Shown here: piece after piece, positions 1 through 12,055 of the stretch
How positions within the stretch are numbered: position 1 is the first letter of the stretch
Layout: every line of letters begins with the position of its first letter
NCBI GenBank assembly: GCA_009733575.1
Contig: ML769492.1
Location: forward strand, 99,082 to 163,081
Direction: 5' to 3'
Source: Gymnopus androsaceus JB14
Taxonomy: Eukaryota; Basidiomycota; Agaricomycetes; Agaricales; Omphalotaceae
DNA: 64,000 bases
Program-made: the position numbers and the translations under genes
Notes under the pieces: generated by a model
The model's input: the letters and a program-made list of their open reading frames with translations, nothing else
Told to the model about the DNA's origin: nothing
Databases searched by the model: none

Positions 1-226
1 GGCCCTCAGGAAAGGACTTCATACCACCTCATGTATAGTGATTAACATGCACATAGCTCAAGTTTATGATCCAATCACTTATCAGCATGCTAGCAGGCTA
101 CATACAGAACTATATACATGTGTAACAGTGTATTACTTTCTTGTTACTTTTGTCTTTACTTTACTTTTTATTGCTTCATGCATTGCTGAAATATATATTT
201 GGGCCAAGGGCATTGGGAATAGGGCA
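1..226. other. Flanking DNA left of the Plavaka element
   Basis: AT-rich sequence just outside the left inverted repeat of the transposon. Short open frames occur on the plus strand, but none has a recognisable domain or a splice pattern that extends it. I see no gene here. Confidence 0.4.
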
Positions 227-227
227 T

Positions 228-254
228 ACATCAGGAAAACCTTCATTAGCAAAA
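228..254 (+). repeat. Left terminal inverted repeat of Plavaka element
   Basis: Starts ACATCAGGAAAACCTTCATT and pairs with 6964-6990 at 25 of 27 positions. It marks the left boundary of the element that contains both the transposase and the DUF6532 gene. Confidence 0.85.
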
Positions 255-617
255 GATGCTAGGTGCATACAAAAACTCGTCAAAATGTTGATAAAATATG
301 CAAACATTTCATGTTTTGACACTATAATGTGAGTTATGCAAAATTATGCCCGTTATGCCCGTTAGACAGGTCCCCTGATAAGAAATGCATTAAGTTTCAA
401 AATTATGCTGTTTACTCTGAGGTATGCAGTTACATTCAGCAGCATCGGAACGATAAATCATGCAAAATTATGGAATATATTGGATGCCAGCACGAAACAA
501 GATCATATATACATTTTATTTTATTTCAACAAAAACACACAGACTCGGAATGAACAAGAAACTAGCAATTCGTACAACCACCGCCATTCAGATAAAGATT
601 GAATAGTATGAATAGTA
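255..617. repeat. Left subterminal region with repeated words
   Basis: This non-coding stretch between the left TIR and the end of the DUF6532 gene carries ATGCAAAATTATG near 336 and 459 and a CAAAATTATG variant near 399. Related words occur near 6828, 6872 and 6942 at the other end. Multiple subterminal repeats are usual binding sites for CACTA-like transposases, so this is probably the left binding region. Confidence 0.5.
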
Positions 618-3076
618 TTAGTAGACATCGGGTAACCCATCTGATTCTTCATCGTCGACAGGCTCCCTGCACATTCCAGAAATTATCAGCGAAATCCACT
701 GACACTCAAATGAAAACTTACGTTGCTCGATTTAGCAGTTCGACCATCATGACATGATAGCTTACTGCGTTGTCAGCCTGGATCTTCAAAAGATAATCGA
801 CATGTTTCTTGTATTCCGGCCGCGCCTTGTCTCCCTTGAAGTCAACAATACTATGAGACCCCGATGACCATTCCCAAAGACAGAAGTGCACCTGCAGAAA
901 GTAACGTTATGAGCCCAAAGAATAGCCCAAGTGCATAAAAGAAAAACATACTGCAGCAGCAGCAAGCGCCAGCATTGACATTGGAAGCTCGGGCTCAGAA
1001 TACCGCTCATTGTCGAGCAAGGAAGAGAAGAGAGGGAGCAGAACTTGACCAGGTGAAGCTGCACCAGAGAACATGGAGCGTAAAGTTGCTATAATAGCAC
1101 CATGCTTATATGCCCCACCGGTAAGCTCCAAAGAGTTGACATCCAGATAATCTGGTGTATAGACATGCTGGTGAGCCTGGTGAGTACTAATCATTGCAAA
1201 TAATAAATGCGCAGCTATGGCGTACCTCAACACATTTAGTAACAATCTTGGGTGGCTCTGCGGCAGGTTCCTTATCTGTCTCTCCAGGTAGAGGAGCAGG
1301 ATCTGGAAGACCAGAAACAATCTAAGATATAAATCAGTACAGACTAGCGGTAGAGATAGTGAGCCACTTTACCACATCATTGAACTCCGGGGGAGGTCTT
1401 GCTTTCAATGGGAAGATGTAATGACATTTCATGGAGACAAATGCAATATATCGACGTAGATCACAGAGTCGCCCAGTAATTGGGTACTCGCTATCAAGGA
1501 TCACAGCTTCTGCAGCTTTCTTAACTTCAGAACAAACATGAACAACCTGATTGAACACCTAAAAGATAGTGAGCAAGCAGAAGCTCTTAAAAATTGTGAC
1601 CTACATAATCACAGAGAGACTTTGCCCATTTACGCTCCAAGGGAGTGCAAAGCCAGTTCAGCAAGCTCATCCAGCCCAAGTTCCGTAGCTGCCGATGCCA
1701 AGGCATCACGATAGCATAGATGATTGACATGCAGCATCAGGATATGCATCTTCTAGGAGAAAGAGTCCAGTTGAAGTCGCTGTTGCCTTGGTGAGAACAT
1801 CTTGAATCTCACTACTCTGAGTGCGCTTTGATATCAGTCGCTGTCCAGGGGCCGGGTGGTACATATTGCGCTTCAGAAGACCAGATACACAGAGCCGCAG
1901 GCTTTGGTACTAGTTAATAATAAATCCGAAACGGAGAAAGACAGAAAATGTTACCTCCTTCTTCGAGACTGTGACTGGAGCAACAAACGCTGGGACCTAT
2001 AGATATCACTAATGAGTTGCATATTGATCGAAGGGTGTAAACGTACCTCCTGAGCGTATTTGGCTGCCCGGACTGATTGGCCCTAGAACAAATAATGAGT
2101 GGGCTGAACAACTGGATCAGTGAATGGTTACCTTCGAAACTGATGCACCTTGAGCAGTAGGCTTCAAGCTGGATTTGATGGATGTCCTTGCTCGAGCCTT
2201 GGGCTTGGGAGCTATGATCTCCTCTTCGTCTTCCTCATTTTTGTCCAACCCATTTTCATCATCATCGGCAGCATCATCAGTGGATTGACCAATATCAAAC
2301 AAGGAAGAATAGTCATCATCTGTGACTGGAGGGATAAAGAGGCCATCTGAGGAAGGGCTGCGGTTGCGCTGACCAGAGGTTAGAGGTCTTTGAGAAGAAT
2401 CCTGGCGGCGCACCAAACGTGGAGGGACATATTGGGCACTACGGTCGTCTTCCATATCAATGTCTGCTATGACAAGAAAGAACAGAAATAAGATTAAATC
2501 AAATAGCGCGACAGAATGACTCACCATTATCTTGATGCTGGGACTCGGAGTCACTCTCTGCAAGTTGGCGCTGTTTTTTCGCCGCACGACTGCGAGCTGG
2601 AGGACGAGCTGGAACCTGAGAAACAAGCTCAGGTTCTGAGTCCTCCGATTTGACGGATTTTGCCTTGGAAGGCCCTTGTAGATAGTTAATGACAAAAAAA
2701 AGAGCTCCTTGCCACAACATACTTTTGGGCTTGAGCCTGTTTTTGACAGGTTCTGGAGCTTCTTGTTGCTCTACATCTGAAGCGGCGGGCCTTTTTTTAC
2801 CTTGTGCAGCGTACCAGACTGGAGGAAAAAATGATCAGCAGCCACTTTGGGTGAGTGAGCACAGAGTCAAGTCAAAATAACTGACCTGCATTGCTGGTTG
2901 CTTTTGCGGCTGCTTTTCGGACTAAAGCAAGTGTTCATATGGTGAAAAAGAAAAAGAGACAATTTCTCACCTGGTCGGCTGGTGCTCTCGGGAACGGTAA
3001 AAGTTTGAGCTTGAGCTTCCGTTGCCAATTTACGAACACCTTTCTTGAGTAGTCCCTGCAAAGTAGCAAGAGACAT
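618..3076 (-). CDS. DUF6532-domain protein carried inside the Plavaka element
   Basis: A multi-exon gene with start ATG at 3076 (first residues MSLATLQGLL) and TAA at 618-620. The N-terminal half is low complexity and basic/acidic: KSVKSEDSEPEL, then an Asp/Glu-rich stretch ending in RARTSIKSSLKP. The C-terminal half is globular. It includes LDNERYSEPELPMSMLALA at about 965-1030, spliced at ~900/950 to VHFCLWEWSSG, then a K-rich YKKHVDYLL helix. A last intron (~680-718) adds an acidic tail ending GLPDVY. The PxxMLALxxxxxxxxLxEWxxG pattern followed by YxxH is what I know of DUF6532, a basidiomycete domain of unknown function. Central exon borders (1560-2110) are uncertain. It lies wholly between the TIRs and divergent from the transposase, which suggests a passenger or helper role. 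Confidence 0.7.
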
Positions 3077-3313
3077 TGGAGATGGCAGAAAAAATTGAAG
3101 TCGTAACAAAAATTATGGTGATTGTGGTCGAAGTTGAAAGAATGGGATGACGGATGGTTCAAGTCGAACATTGACCACCAGTAAACATTAACAAACTGTA
3201 AAAACGCCTAAACGTTAAATCCACGAAACGAGATGCCTAAAAGAGACGCCTAAAATAGAAATTAGTACGTTAACTACTTTCTGGACAACGACGCACTTAT
3301 CTTTACCACAACC

Positions 3314-6300
3314 ATGCCTACAACTTGTAAATCGTGCCGAAAGGTATTTTCCGATGCTGGATATATGCAACACATTCGAACAACACAAAAAAAGGGATGT
3401 GCTGCTCTTCAAAACGAAACCGAGAGTTTCGAAACGCCTCTGGATCTCATCCGAACTATGCACGGGCTTGCCAATGACGAAGTTTCTCCGGAGGTCGAGT
3501 CAGATGGTGATTATTTCGGAGATTATGCCAACAGCATCCTAGATCAGGCAAACCCAGACAGTGATGCCTGCGGAATGGGTACTCGCAAGGCTTCGAGTGA
3601 TGCCAGAGTGCAAGATGATCATCTAGATATTCTCATGGCTGACGTTGAGAGCCCAATGAATGATGAGTCAGAGGGAAATGGCGGTAGTGAGGATGAGGAT
3701 GGCTACGCTTCATACTCAGACCTTGGAGAGGATGAGCTAGAATTTGAGCTTGCGGAGGCTGCCGCTTGCGAGAACTCTTGGGAACCTTTACCTCCATCTC
3801 TGCCTCCATCTCCACCTCCTTTTTCATGCAGCCCATCACCTACGGATATGCTCTCAGACCATTCGCGCTCACCTTCTCCTCCCATCATGCTCATGGACGA
3901 CTTGAATGATGTCAACTTCCCCGTAAATCCCCGCCTCGAGGCCAAGATGAGCCTTCCTGCTGAGCCTCATATTGAACACTATCCCGATATCCGAGCTGGT
4001 AAACCTGTTGGCTCTCGTGCACCAGAACACGATCATTACCATGATCGACTTCATGCTGCAGATGTGGATAATCCATGGAGGCCATTCAAATCTGAACTGG
4101 ACTGGCATGTTGCATGTTGGGCCAAGACGAGGGGTCCAAGTTCAACAGCTCTCACAGAGCTACTGAGTATTCCAGGGGTACGTACTTGAAGAAATTTGTG
4201 AAACATGAACTGACTTTTATTGACTGTAGCTATGCGAGAAACTTGGTTTGTCCTACAAGTCAGCAAAAGAGCTAAACAAGGTAATTGATGAAAGTGTACC
4301 TGTGACCCGGCCCCCTTTCGAAGTGAAAGAAGTCGTTGTGCAAGGTGAAGCGTTCGAGGTGTATTACCGGAATATCACGTTGTGCGTCCAAGCACTTTAC
4401 TCCGAACCAGAATTCACGAAATACATGAAGTATGCACCTGAGAAGCACTACACGGATTCATCCTTGGAAACAAGAATGTATCATGATATGCATACGGGAA
4501 AATGGTGGTGGACGAGACAGGTAAACCTTTATAATAAGCTGTTGAAATTCACACACTAATATTGTACATTTGAGTAGGAAGCCCTTGACAGACAGCGCCC
4601 GGGTGGTACAATCATCCCTATCATTCTTTCTACAGATAAGACTCTAGTTACCACATTCTGTGGAAAATCAGCATATCCTATCTACTTGACGATTGGAAAC
4701 ATTCCGAAAGAAATTCGACGCAAGCCTTCCTCTCGAGCATACATCCTCATCGGTTATCTTCCGACTTCAAAACTTGAACATATCACCAACAAAGCCTCTC
4801 GCAGAAGAACCCTCGCCAACTTATTTCATAAATGTATGGGTCACATTGTTTCTCCGCTAAAGTCTCATGGTGCCAACGGCATTGTTCTTGCTGGTGGAGA
4901 CGGTGCTGAACGACGAACACACGCTCTCCTTGCAGCATACTGTGCTGATTACCCTGAGCAGGTACTGATTTCATGCTGTACATCGGGGGATTGTGCCGAG
5001 TGTGAGATCCTCAAAACACTCATGGGAAACGACACCACTCTGTATCCTATCCAAGATCTTCTCAAAATCCTACGTGCATTAGATAAATTTGACAGTGAAG
5101 GCCCTCTTGAATTTAGAGAGGCATGTAGCGACGCAGGCATCAAGCCTATCTACAACCCTTTCTGGAAGGACCTTCCATATTCCAACATCTATCGAATGCA
5201 TAGCGCCGGACATCTTGCATCAGCTTTACCAAGGTGTTATGAAGCACCTGAAATCCTGGATCATTGATATCTTTGGACCAGCTGAAATCGATGCACGATG
5301 CCGTAGACTGCCTCCTAACCATCACGTCTGTCTATTCATGAAAGGCATCAGTTCGCTATCACGAATCACTGGACAAGAGCACAACAATGATATATCGAGG
5401 TTCCTGCTTTCCATAATCATTGATATTCCTTTGCCAGGACAACTTTCTGCAGCACAACTCCTTTGGAGCATGCGGGGACTTGTCGATGTTCTCTATCTAG
5501 CTCATTATCCTATTCAGACTGACAAAACTCTGGCACTTTTCCATACGGCTCTTGAACAATTTCATGACAACAAACAGATCCTCATTGACCTTGGTGTGCG
5601 CAATGACTTCCATTTTCCCCAACTTCACTTTTTGAATCACTATGTGGAAAAAGCAGAGTTCATCGGAACATTTGATAATACAAACACCGAGCATACAGAG
5701 CGATTACACATTGACTTGGCCAAGGATGCTTATCATGCTACAAATAGCAAAGATGAATATCCCCAGATGACTATCTGGCTGGAGCACAAGGAGAAGGTCC
5801 TGCGTCACGATTGCTATCTACGCTGGCTTCATGATGGCAAACCCAAGATTTTGCCGAATTGAATGGACACCTCCGGGCCTCTTGTATTGTCGCAGTCTTC
5901 ACATGGCAAAATATCCTACTGTACGAAGCCTTGGGCTTCCAGCAGTGGATAAGAGATATTCAGTACCATTCTTCAGGGCCGTGCTTGCACGTTTCATTGT
6001 ACAGCTCCACGATCCGAACAATATCCGGACCCCAGCTTGAAGCTGCAGTGCTAGATATTGACACCGACTTCACATTCTCTATTGCAGTTTATCATCTCAT
6101 CAAATATACTCGCATCGATCCGGTCACTCATGTACGCAGCACAGCAGACTCTATTCATGTACAACCTGCACGTAAAGATCGTCGGAATCGTCCTATACCG
6201 GGCAGATTTGATACTGCTCTGATACAGTGTTCGGGATGACACTCAGGAGCCAGTGAAAGGTATGGAGCAGTGACCAGTATGCATTTCATGCTTACTAACT

Positions 6301-6681
6301 TGAACTATTTCAGCTTTTTGGGTTGGTCAAGTGCGTTTAGTTTTCTCACTTCCTTTGGTGGTCATGAGTGGCTTGTGCAAAGATGTCCAGTATGCGAACT
6401 GGCCAAAACATCTTGCATACGTTGAGTGGTTCACTCCTTTCAGCAGACCAGGGCCAAACCACTGCCTCCATAAAATTACTCGCTCATTTACAGCAGAGGG
6501 AGGGAATTTAGCAAGTGTTGTTGACTTGAAACAAGTAGTTAGGAGTGTTCCGCTCACACCAAACTTTGGAAAGGTAGTGGATCGGAGCTGGACTAGCAGT
6601 AATGTAATGAATAAGTGCAAGTCGTTCTTTGTCAACCCATTTCCGGATCAGCACGACCATACCTTGTACAATTTATCATAA
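3314..6681 (+). pseudogene. Plavaka transposase, three frameshifts
   Basis: Start ATG at 3314. Residues 4-28 form a zinc-finger-like motif (CKSC then H and C). An acidic/proline-rich linker follows, then the conserved transposase core. Introns at ~4181-4230 (donor GTACGT) and ~4522-4578 (donor GTAAAC) restore frame. The core shows STDKT at ~4626-4640, YPIYLTIGNIPKE, and an ISCCTSGDCAECE cysteine cluster at ~4967-5005. The frame breaks at ~5190-5196, just before APDILHQLYQGVMKHL, again at ~5850-5862 and again near 6030. An intron or break near 6240-6320 leads to the last exon with AYVEWFTPFS, ending at the TAA at 6679-6681. The pieces fit the Plavaka family in order, so this is one gene with indels rather than several genes. 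Sequencing error cannot be excluded. Confidence 0.85.
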
Positions 6682-6963
6682 CGCTTGACATGATATGATA
6701 TTGCATGTTTGACTTGAGTCTGACCACTGGTGGCTTTTGAAATCCTCAATGACTCAGAAATGATGCATGTGTCTTGCGTGTAAATCAAAAGATCAGTTCG
6801 ACTGCCAGCTTTGCGATCACATAACTTTGCATAAAAATTGCTGGATTATGACAGAATGAACACTATATGTATTGTTTTGCATAATCTTGCTAACCTTTGA
6901 CTTATTCATGCTATAAGATGTAAAAAGTGCATGTTATTGCAATCTTATGCAAACTTATGATAA
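6682..6963. repeat. Right subterminal region of the Plavaka element
   Basis: AT-rich non-coding DNA after the transposase stop. It contains TTTGCATAA and TTGCATAATC words near 6828 and 6872 and ATGCAAACTTATG near 6944, echoing the left subterminal repeats. I see no gene. Confidence 0.5.
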
Positions 6964-6990
6964 TTTTGCCAATAAAGGTTTTCCTGATGT
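6964..6990 (-). repeat. Right terminal inverted repeat of Plavaka element
   Basis: The reverse complement starts ACATCAGGAAAACCTTTATT and matches 228-254 with two mismatches. It defines the right end of the element. Confidence 0.85.
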
Positions 6991-6991
6991 A

Positions 6992-7522
6992 GGAATACTA
7001 GTATATGTAGTAGATAGATACTCATGTATTCCTTAGCTTTGTTCTCATTTATTCTACCTGATCCAGTCCAGATCTTTACTCTCTTCTTTGTTATTCCTCT
7101 TTGAGTATGGCAGCAACTAGTTCCCCACAACACAAGGTACCAGGCATATGACTTCTGAACTAAGCAATGAGAAACAATGAGTAAAAGAGAAGAAAAATGA
7201 TACTGAGAACTAGGAGTTATTGACAACATTGAAACTAATGACTGTGCTACAACTACATCTACTTAGTGATGTTACCAGGTTGTCCGGGTTTTTCTGAGTT
7301 CCGGGTGGGCCAGGAGGTCTGGGTCCGGGTCAGGCTGAGCTTTTCAAACCCGGAAACCTGACCAACAATCCGATTTTCTGTGTGCCTGGTTGCAGCACTC
7401 AGATTTTGCTTGCATATTACACTTAACTCAAGTTATTATATATAGTCATCAGATGAAGTAAAAGTTCCATGTATGCATGATTTTATTTACTGTAGGCAAT
7501 ATACAGTAAGTACTATGTTTGA
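6992..7522. other. Intergenic, with a small CCGGGTTT inverted repeat
   Basis: There is no convincing gene. CAGGTTGTCCGGGTTT at ~7277-7292 is partly complementary to AAACCCGGAAACCTG at ~7347-7361, forming an imperfect ~85-bp foldback rich in CCGGGT words. It may be the remains of a short non-autonomous element. Confidence 0.35.
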
Positions 7523-7681
7523 CATCAGCAAAACCTGTATGTACTCCAGAGTGCTCCAGAGCACTGACAGCTGTCAAAAAGCCATCAAACTGCTCTGGAG
7601 CACTCTGGAGCACTCTGGAGCTGGTACCCTTGCTCCAGAATGTATTAAGATGCCTTATCAACCATACAGGTTTTGCTGATG
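7523..7681. mobile_element. Foldback MITE E1 (complete)
   Basis: A 159-bp element with perfect 19-bp terminal inverted repeats at 7523-7541 (CATCAGCAAAACCTGTATG) and 7663-7681. Inside, CTCCAGAGTGCTCCAGAG at 7544-7561 is exactly complementary to 7593-7610, so the whole element can fold on itself. It has no coding capacity. Flanking bases show no clear target duplication. The end sequence recurs at several other places in 7-19 kb. Confidence 0.8.
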
Positions 7682-7919
7682 AAGTTCAGATTTCATTGAA
7701 TTCCAAGGTTGGGATGCCCTTGTTAGGCTAATAGCTGTATGGTAAAAATAGTGTGCAAAAATTACACCCCAGCACATGAATACCCTCATGTAAATCTGAT
7801 TGTCAACCTACAAGTAGTCAAAGATGGGTTGGGATTGAGAAAGGATAGCATACTATACTCAAGGTAAACATTGGATGTGATGAAACATGGGTTGGAGAAC
7901 CAGGGGGAACCTTAACATG
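7682..7919. other. Spacer between two foldback elements
   Basis: No gene or recognisable element is visible; this is plain AT-rich spacer between two copies of the CATCAGCAAAACC family. Confidence 0.3.
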
Positions 7920-8036
7920 CATCAGCAAAACCTGGGTGTTCTGTACAGAGCTGTACAGCTCTGTACAGCACCCACAGCACCCATAGCAAGGTACCCCTCT
8001 GTACAGAGCTGTGGATTTTTCAGGAACGTTGTCCAT
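7920..8036. mobile_element. Foldback MITE E2 (right end lost)
   Basis: CATCAGCAAAACCTGGGTG at 7920-7938 is followed by a core of repeated CTGTACAG words (CTGTACAGAGCTGTACAG and its complement near 7943-7970 and 8001-8012). No matching right terminus is present, so this is a truncated member of the family seen at 7523. Confidence 0.55.
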
Positions 8037-8559
8037 CAGGCACTCAGGGTTCTATGCCATTCAATTCTACTCAATACAATCGAATCGTTTCGCTGGCACC
8101 GTTCACGAACAAAATAATCATAAAATGTCATAATATTATTGTTCTCGGTCATACTACTCTAGAGTACTCATACAAGGTCAACATTAATAGTGCTTGAATA
8201 ATGCTATAGTGTTACTTAGGCCTCTGGCATGTTGCTGGCACGTGGACGCGTCAATTAATTCTTTTACTCTTGTACTCAACTTGTACTCGAACTTCACGTC
8301 ATGGCCTTTCCAATCCCCTCTCATCGCAAGTTCAGTTCTCAGTGGACGAAGCTATCAACGAATGAGTGTTTCGCTGACAAGTAATGGACTAGGGAGTTGG
8401 ATGAGTGTGTAAAGGATACGAACTTGGTGCTTACTTTTACTAACTAATAATGATCTTGTACTAATAATGAATAGTAATTATGTAGGAACGAATCCTAGCC
8501 GTATCCAAACCTCCCTTCAGGAATTCCAATGTCAACTATGAACATTTATTTCTGTGCAG
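8037..8559. other. Intergenic, no gene seen
   Basis: Short open frames exist but show no recognisable domain, splice continuity or compositional signal of coding. I see nothing that can be annotated. Confidence 0.3.
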
Positions 8560-9400
8560 ACACATCTAAGGACGTTAACGAGTCAAGTGGATTCGTGACC
8601 GGTCGACTTGTCTGACGCACATGTTGGTACCCTCCTTTTCTCAAATATAATTCGATGTTTACATTCCTTTTCGTTGACAGGCCTAATCCCATCCCATCTC
8701 CAAACCACTCTATCCTATCTCGATCTGCTCTCAATGCCCGAATCCAGTACCAAGCTTTGCATCTCTGCAGACATACATTCAAGTTTTTGACTGTCCTAGT
8801 GCGGAACGGTGATCTTCCAGAAGCCATAGACGCTTTCAATGGAGCAAGACGCGCCAGAATCGGTCAAGAGGGCCAAGGTTGGGTGGATTTGAGGGACATG
8901 TCTGAATGGTCTTGCAAAACCAAAGCACGTATGGAAGAGCGGCTAAGTGATGCCTATTCCATTGCGTCTTGGTTAATCCCATCTATATCTATTACAACTA
9001 CAACCAATTAAAAACCTCGCTATATAGTCCGTCAATCCAACCGAACCCTTTTCCTCCTCGAAATCATCTCATCAATTATCTATCCGCTCTTCATCGAGAT
9101 ATCACCGTGTACTACATCCACGGTTTACTAACGCCGCTAATCGCGGTTGTACAGAATGACGACGAGGTTATAACTAGCGTTTTTCCGTTCACCGCCAACT
9201 CCCTCCGAGCCCGATTCTACGTCCACCCAGGGTCAACGTACCTCATTCTTCACCAAGTCCTGCTGTACCCCGATGTTCTTCTGCACCCCGATCTCTTCAA
9301 ACCACCTACCTCTTCCTCATCGTCTGGAGCCTACCGGGACTCATACAGTTCTGCGATGCAGTTTGAGGAGGAGTGTATCGTGCAGTTGTTCTTTTAGGAA
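8560..9400 (+). pseudogene. Unrecognised possible gene fragment
   Basis: Two overlapping plus-strand frames look protein-like. One, at 8655-9011, includes ALHLCRHTFKFLTVLVRNGD and a helix ending MEERLSDAY. The other, at 8969-9397, includes LRARFYVHPGSTYLILHQ and ends in a Ser-rich stretch. They could be exons or decayed parts of one gene. I do not recognise the family. They sit directly upstream of the duplicated degraded locus at 9.6 kb and could be its 5' part, but this part is absent from unit B. Confidence 0.3.
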
Positions 9401-9620
9401 TAGACGATTCCACTGCTTACTACGGTCCATATGCCTATGCCTACGCCTACATCCACGCCCTCATCCGTTGATGCGGATCGATCTGTGCAAACAGGTTTCG
9501 CACAAACGACAAAGGAGGGAGAGGCTACTCGGTATATGTTAATTCTGCACACTTGCCGATGGGCGGAGATGGTTAGGGTCGAAGAGAAAGTGTTTGCGTT
9601 CTTGGATGTCCAACCTCAGT

Positions 9621-11655
9621 CTCCGTTCCGATTCCGACTCTGCTTTGGTCGGAGAGGCAGAGCAAGTTGGATGATGTATGGGACTTGGACGATGGGTCTA
9701 CAGAGACAGCGGTAGAACTGGAAACGGCAGCGGAGGCGGAGCAAGAAGTGAAATTCGACGACTCGTCTTGAGGCTTTGATAATGACGACGAAGAACAGCC
9801 CGAGCAGGATCCGGGTACGGTCTGATAAGAGGTGTCCAAGGATGTTCCTGCGCAGAGCCTTCGCTGGAGCAAACGAATGGTCCCGAATCCAACCATCACT
9901 CCCTCCATCGCCAACCCTCCAATGATCATGACGACAAAACTAACTAGGGATGACCCGCGGAATCGATTCACTCTCTCTTCTCTTCGCCTCCTCCTGCTGC
10001 CCTCGGTACCCAAGTCGATCAGCTCCTTACCGCCAACCTCCCAGCCAAAAGCTGCACTCGTCTTGAAAATAGCGAATGACGGTAAAAAAGGGTGTTAACG
10101 GGAGCTCATGTTTATCGGGTTCATCGAACGTCTCCTCTGCGGGACGTCTTCTCCCGGTTTCATCTCCCGTCACCATTGTTGTCTCGACACAACCAATCTA
10201 AGATTTCTCTTGCGTCTACCAAGACACTTCCTGCCCAGAAGAAACCGAAACCGAAACCTCCCTTGTCTCCTCCCGTAAAAATGACATCTATCCCTCTTGA
10301 GGAAGACTATGAGAGAGAATAGGGAGGTTGCTGCTGCCGAGTCCCCTCTACCCCAATCCAACTCGAAATCCACGTCCAAATCAACCTCAATCTCGGTATC
10401 GAGTTCTGCGTAAAGAACACGGTCCCGTCCCCAGCTCAACCCTGTACCGCGCCAACGTTACTGCACACCCGATCTCTACTGCGCGTTTTATCCTGTCGTG
10501 TTTTGTGCGCAGCTTCAGCTGGAGGCCAAGTCGGGGTCGTCGCTTAGTAGAAGGACTGGACTCGGTAGAAGGGGATAGGCGCGATGAGGTCTTGCAAATG
10601 ACTTTGTATATCTTACTGAGGAGGTTGATGGGTTACTTGTATCTGTGACATTTGGAGATAGGGAGTGCGCGCGCGGGTGCGAGTGCTAATGGATCGGGTA
10701 GTGAGATGGGGAAAGTGAATGAGAATGCATAACGCGCGCTGAAAGTGTTGCGTGATAATACGAGGATGCTAGTAAGTGCCTAATTTCGTTGCGAGTTTCG
10801 TAGTTTCGTGCTTTTATCTGGCTTCAAACCTCGCTTCGTTTCTTTACTTCCATCTACTTTCGTTCTTTGCTAAGCGGAGCTGAGCACTAACTCGCTATGC
10901 TTTGCTTTACATAGGAAACCCACCGCAAACAAATCAACACCATCCTTCACCTCTCTCACCTTCTCCTCTCCTCGGGCTCCTTCTATCCCTCATTCTCTCT
11001 CACACAATCTCCCAAGATCGTCACGACCAAACCGAAACTGCATCCTCAAACACATCCTGTCCTTATCGAAGCTCTACAAATCCATGTCAAATCCCCTTCA
11101 TGGAAACGAAAACGTTAAATAACAGGAATGGGAATGAAGACGAAACCCCAAACGGAATACATTACTATCCAAAACTCGATACTACTCTGCCCTAGGATCG
11201 ATAACTGATTACGCAGTAGGAAGGGTAATAGAGGAGGCACTGGGATTGGCCGATATCATGGGGGAGGAGTCGCCTCGGCTGGGAGAGCTGTGTAGGATTT
11301 TGGCTGCGGTGGAGGGCTGGAGAGGTAGGATAGAGGAGGGGCAAGTAGGTCTTTTCAGTTGGTTGATGAGCGCTTTCGTTCATGATTATTGCGTCTTGTA
11401 GGGATCCTTCATCTTGCTGTACATCTTCATCATGACTCGAGTTTTCTGTTTAACAGAGTGGTTAGTACGTCGTCTCCTCTTCTCCGTCTTTTTCAGAACT
11501 AATACTAACCTTCAATCCCTACCTGTCGAACTCTAGGAAGCCTCCCTTGCAGACGTCACATAATTTTTATCTGAAGGCACATTGGTGGACTTTGATTTAG
11601 AGGAGCTAGCGAGGTTGGTGAGGGCGTAGTTTGCTGATACGCTGTTAGTACAACT
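9621..11655. repeat. Segmental duplication unit A, 5' part (degraded locus)
   Basis: This stretch aligns by eye with 19423-21260. Shared landmarks include the CCGATTCCGACTCTGC start, the ACAGCGGTAGAACTGG block, GGAAACCCACCGCAAACAAA near 10914 and 20671, and GAGCGCTTTC/AAGCGCTTTC near 11370 and 21050. The plus-strand frames read as Ser/Pro/Glu-rich protein but are broken by stops and indels in both copies. I could not assign a family. It was probably a gene that decayed around or after duplication. A splice-like AG before GGAAACCC may mark a former exon. Confidence 0.6.
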
Positions 11656-11999
11656 GCGAAGATTATGGGTAGACACCGCTGAATCATTGATCAATGCCCT
11701 ATTGACGCCGAAGCCTCCCCACTTGCTCCCCACGCCTCCAAACACTTCCTACAACCTGGACTGGAGTTCCGGATTGAAGACTTTGGATTTTATTTAGATT
11801 AGTTGGACTAAAAGTTCGATTTTGGACTTGGACTTTGGATTGGATTTTGGATTTGGACTCTTGAGTTCTCGTTCGATCTCCACACGTCCAGCGCCTTCCA
11901 GCGCCGTAAGCGCTCTATTCAGCACCTGCCGTTCCATCTGGGTTCCGGGACGCTGAAGCGCTGGGAACTCTATCACGCGAACTCACACGTTTTGCTGAT
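11656..11999. mobile_element. Foldback element remnant E3
   Basis: ACACGTTTTGCTGATG ends at 12000, a right-hand terminus of the CATCAGCAAAAC family. Upstream, GTCCAGCGCCTTCCAGCGCC near 11886 and AAGCGCTGGGA near 11957 form a GC-rich imperfectly complementary core. No left terminus was found. The rest of the stretch has no gene. Confidence 0.4.
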
Positions 12000-12055
12000 G
12001 CTAGATTTATAAAATAGATTTTAGGTCATATGCATGATAGTTCCTGAGCTTCAGG

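Larger units (their letters stand above)
229..6989. mobile_element. Plavaka-type DNA transposon, two genes, TIR-bounded
   Basis: The element is bounded by inverted repeats at 228-254 and 6964-6990 that match at 25 of 27 positions and begin CATCAGGAAAACCTT. A TA dinucleotide lies just outside each end (227-228 and 6990-6991), compatible with a short target duplication but too short to prove it. Inside are a leftward DUF6532 gene and a rightward Plavaka transposase, divergent from a 237-bp spacer. Both subterminal regions are rich in GCAAAATTATG-like and TGCATAA-like words, which could be transposase-binding sites. Plavaka elements are CACTA-like cut-and-paste transposons common in Agaricomycetes. 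The transposase is frameshifted, so this copy is probably not autonomous now. Confidence 0.8.
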
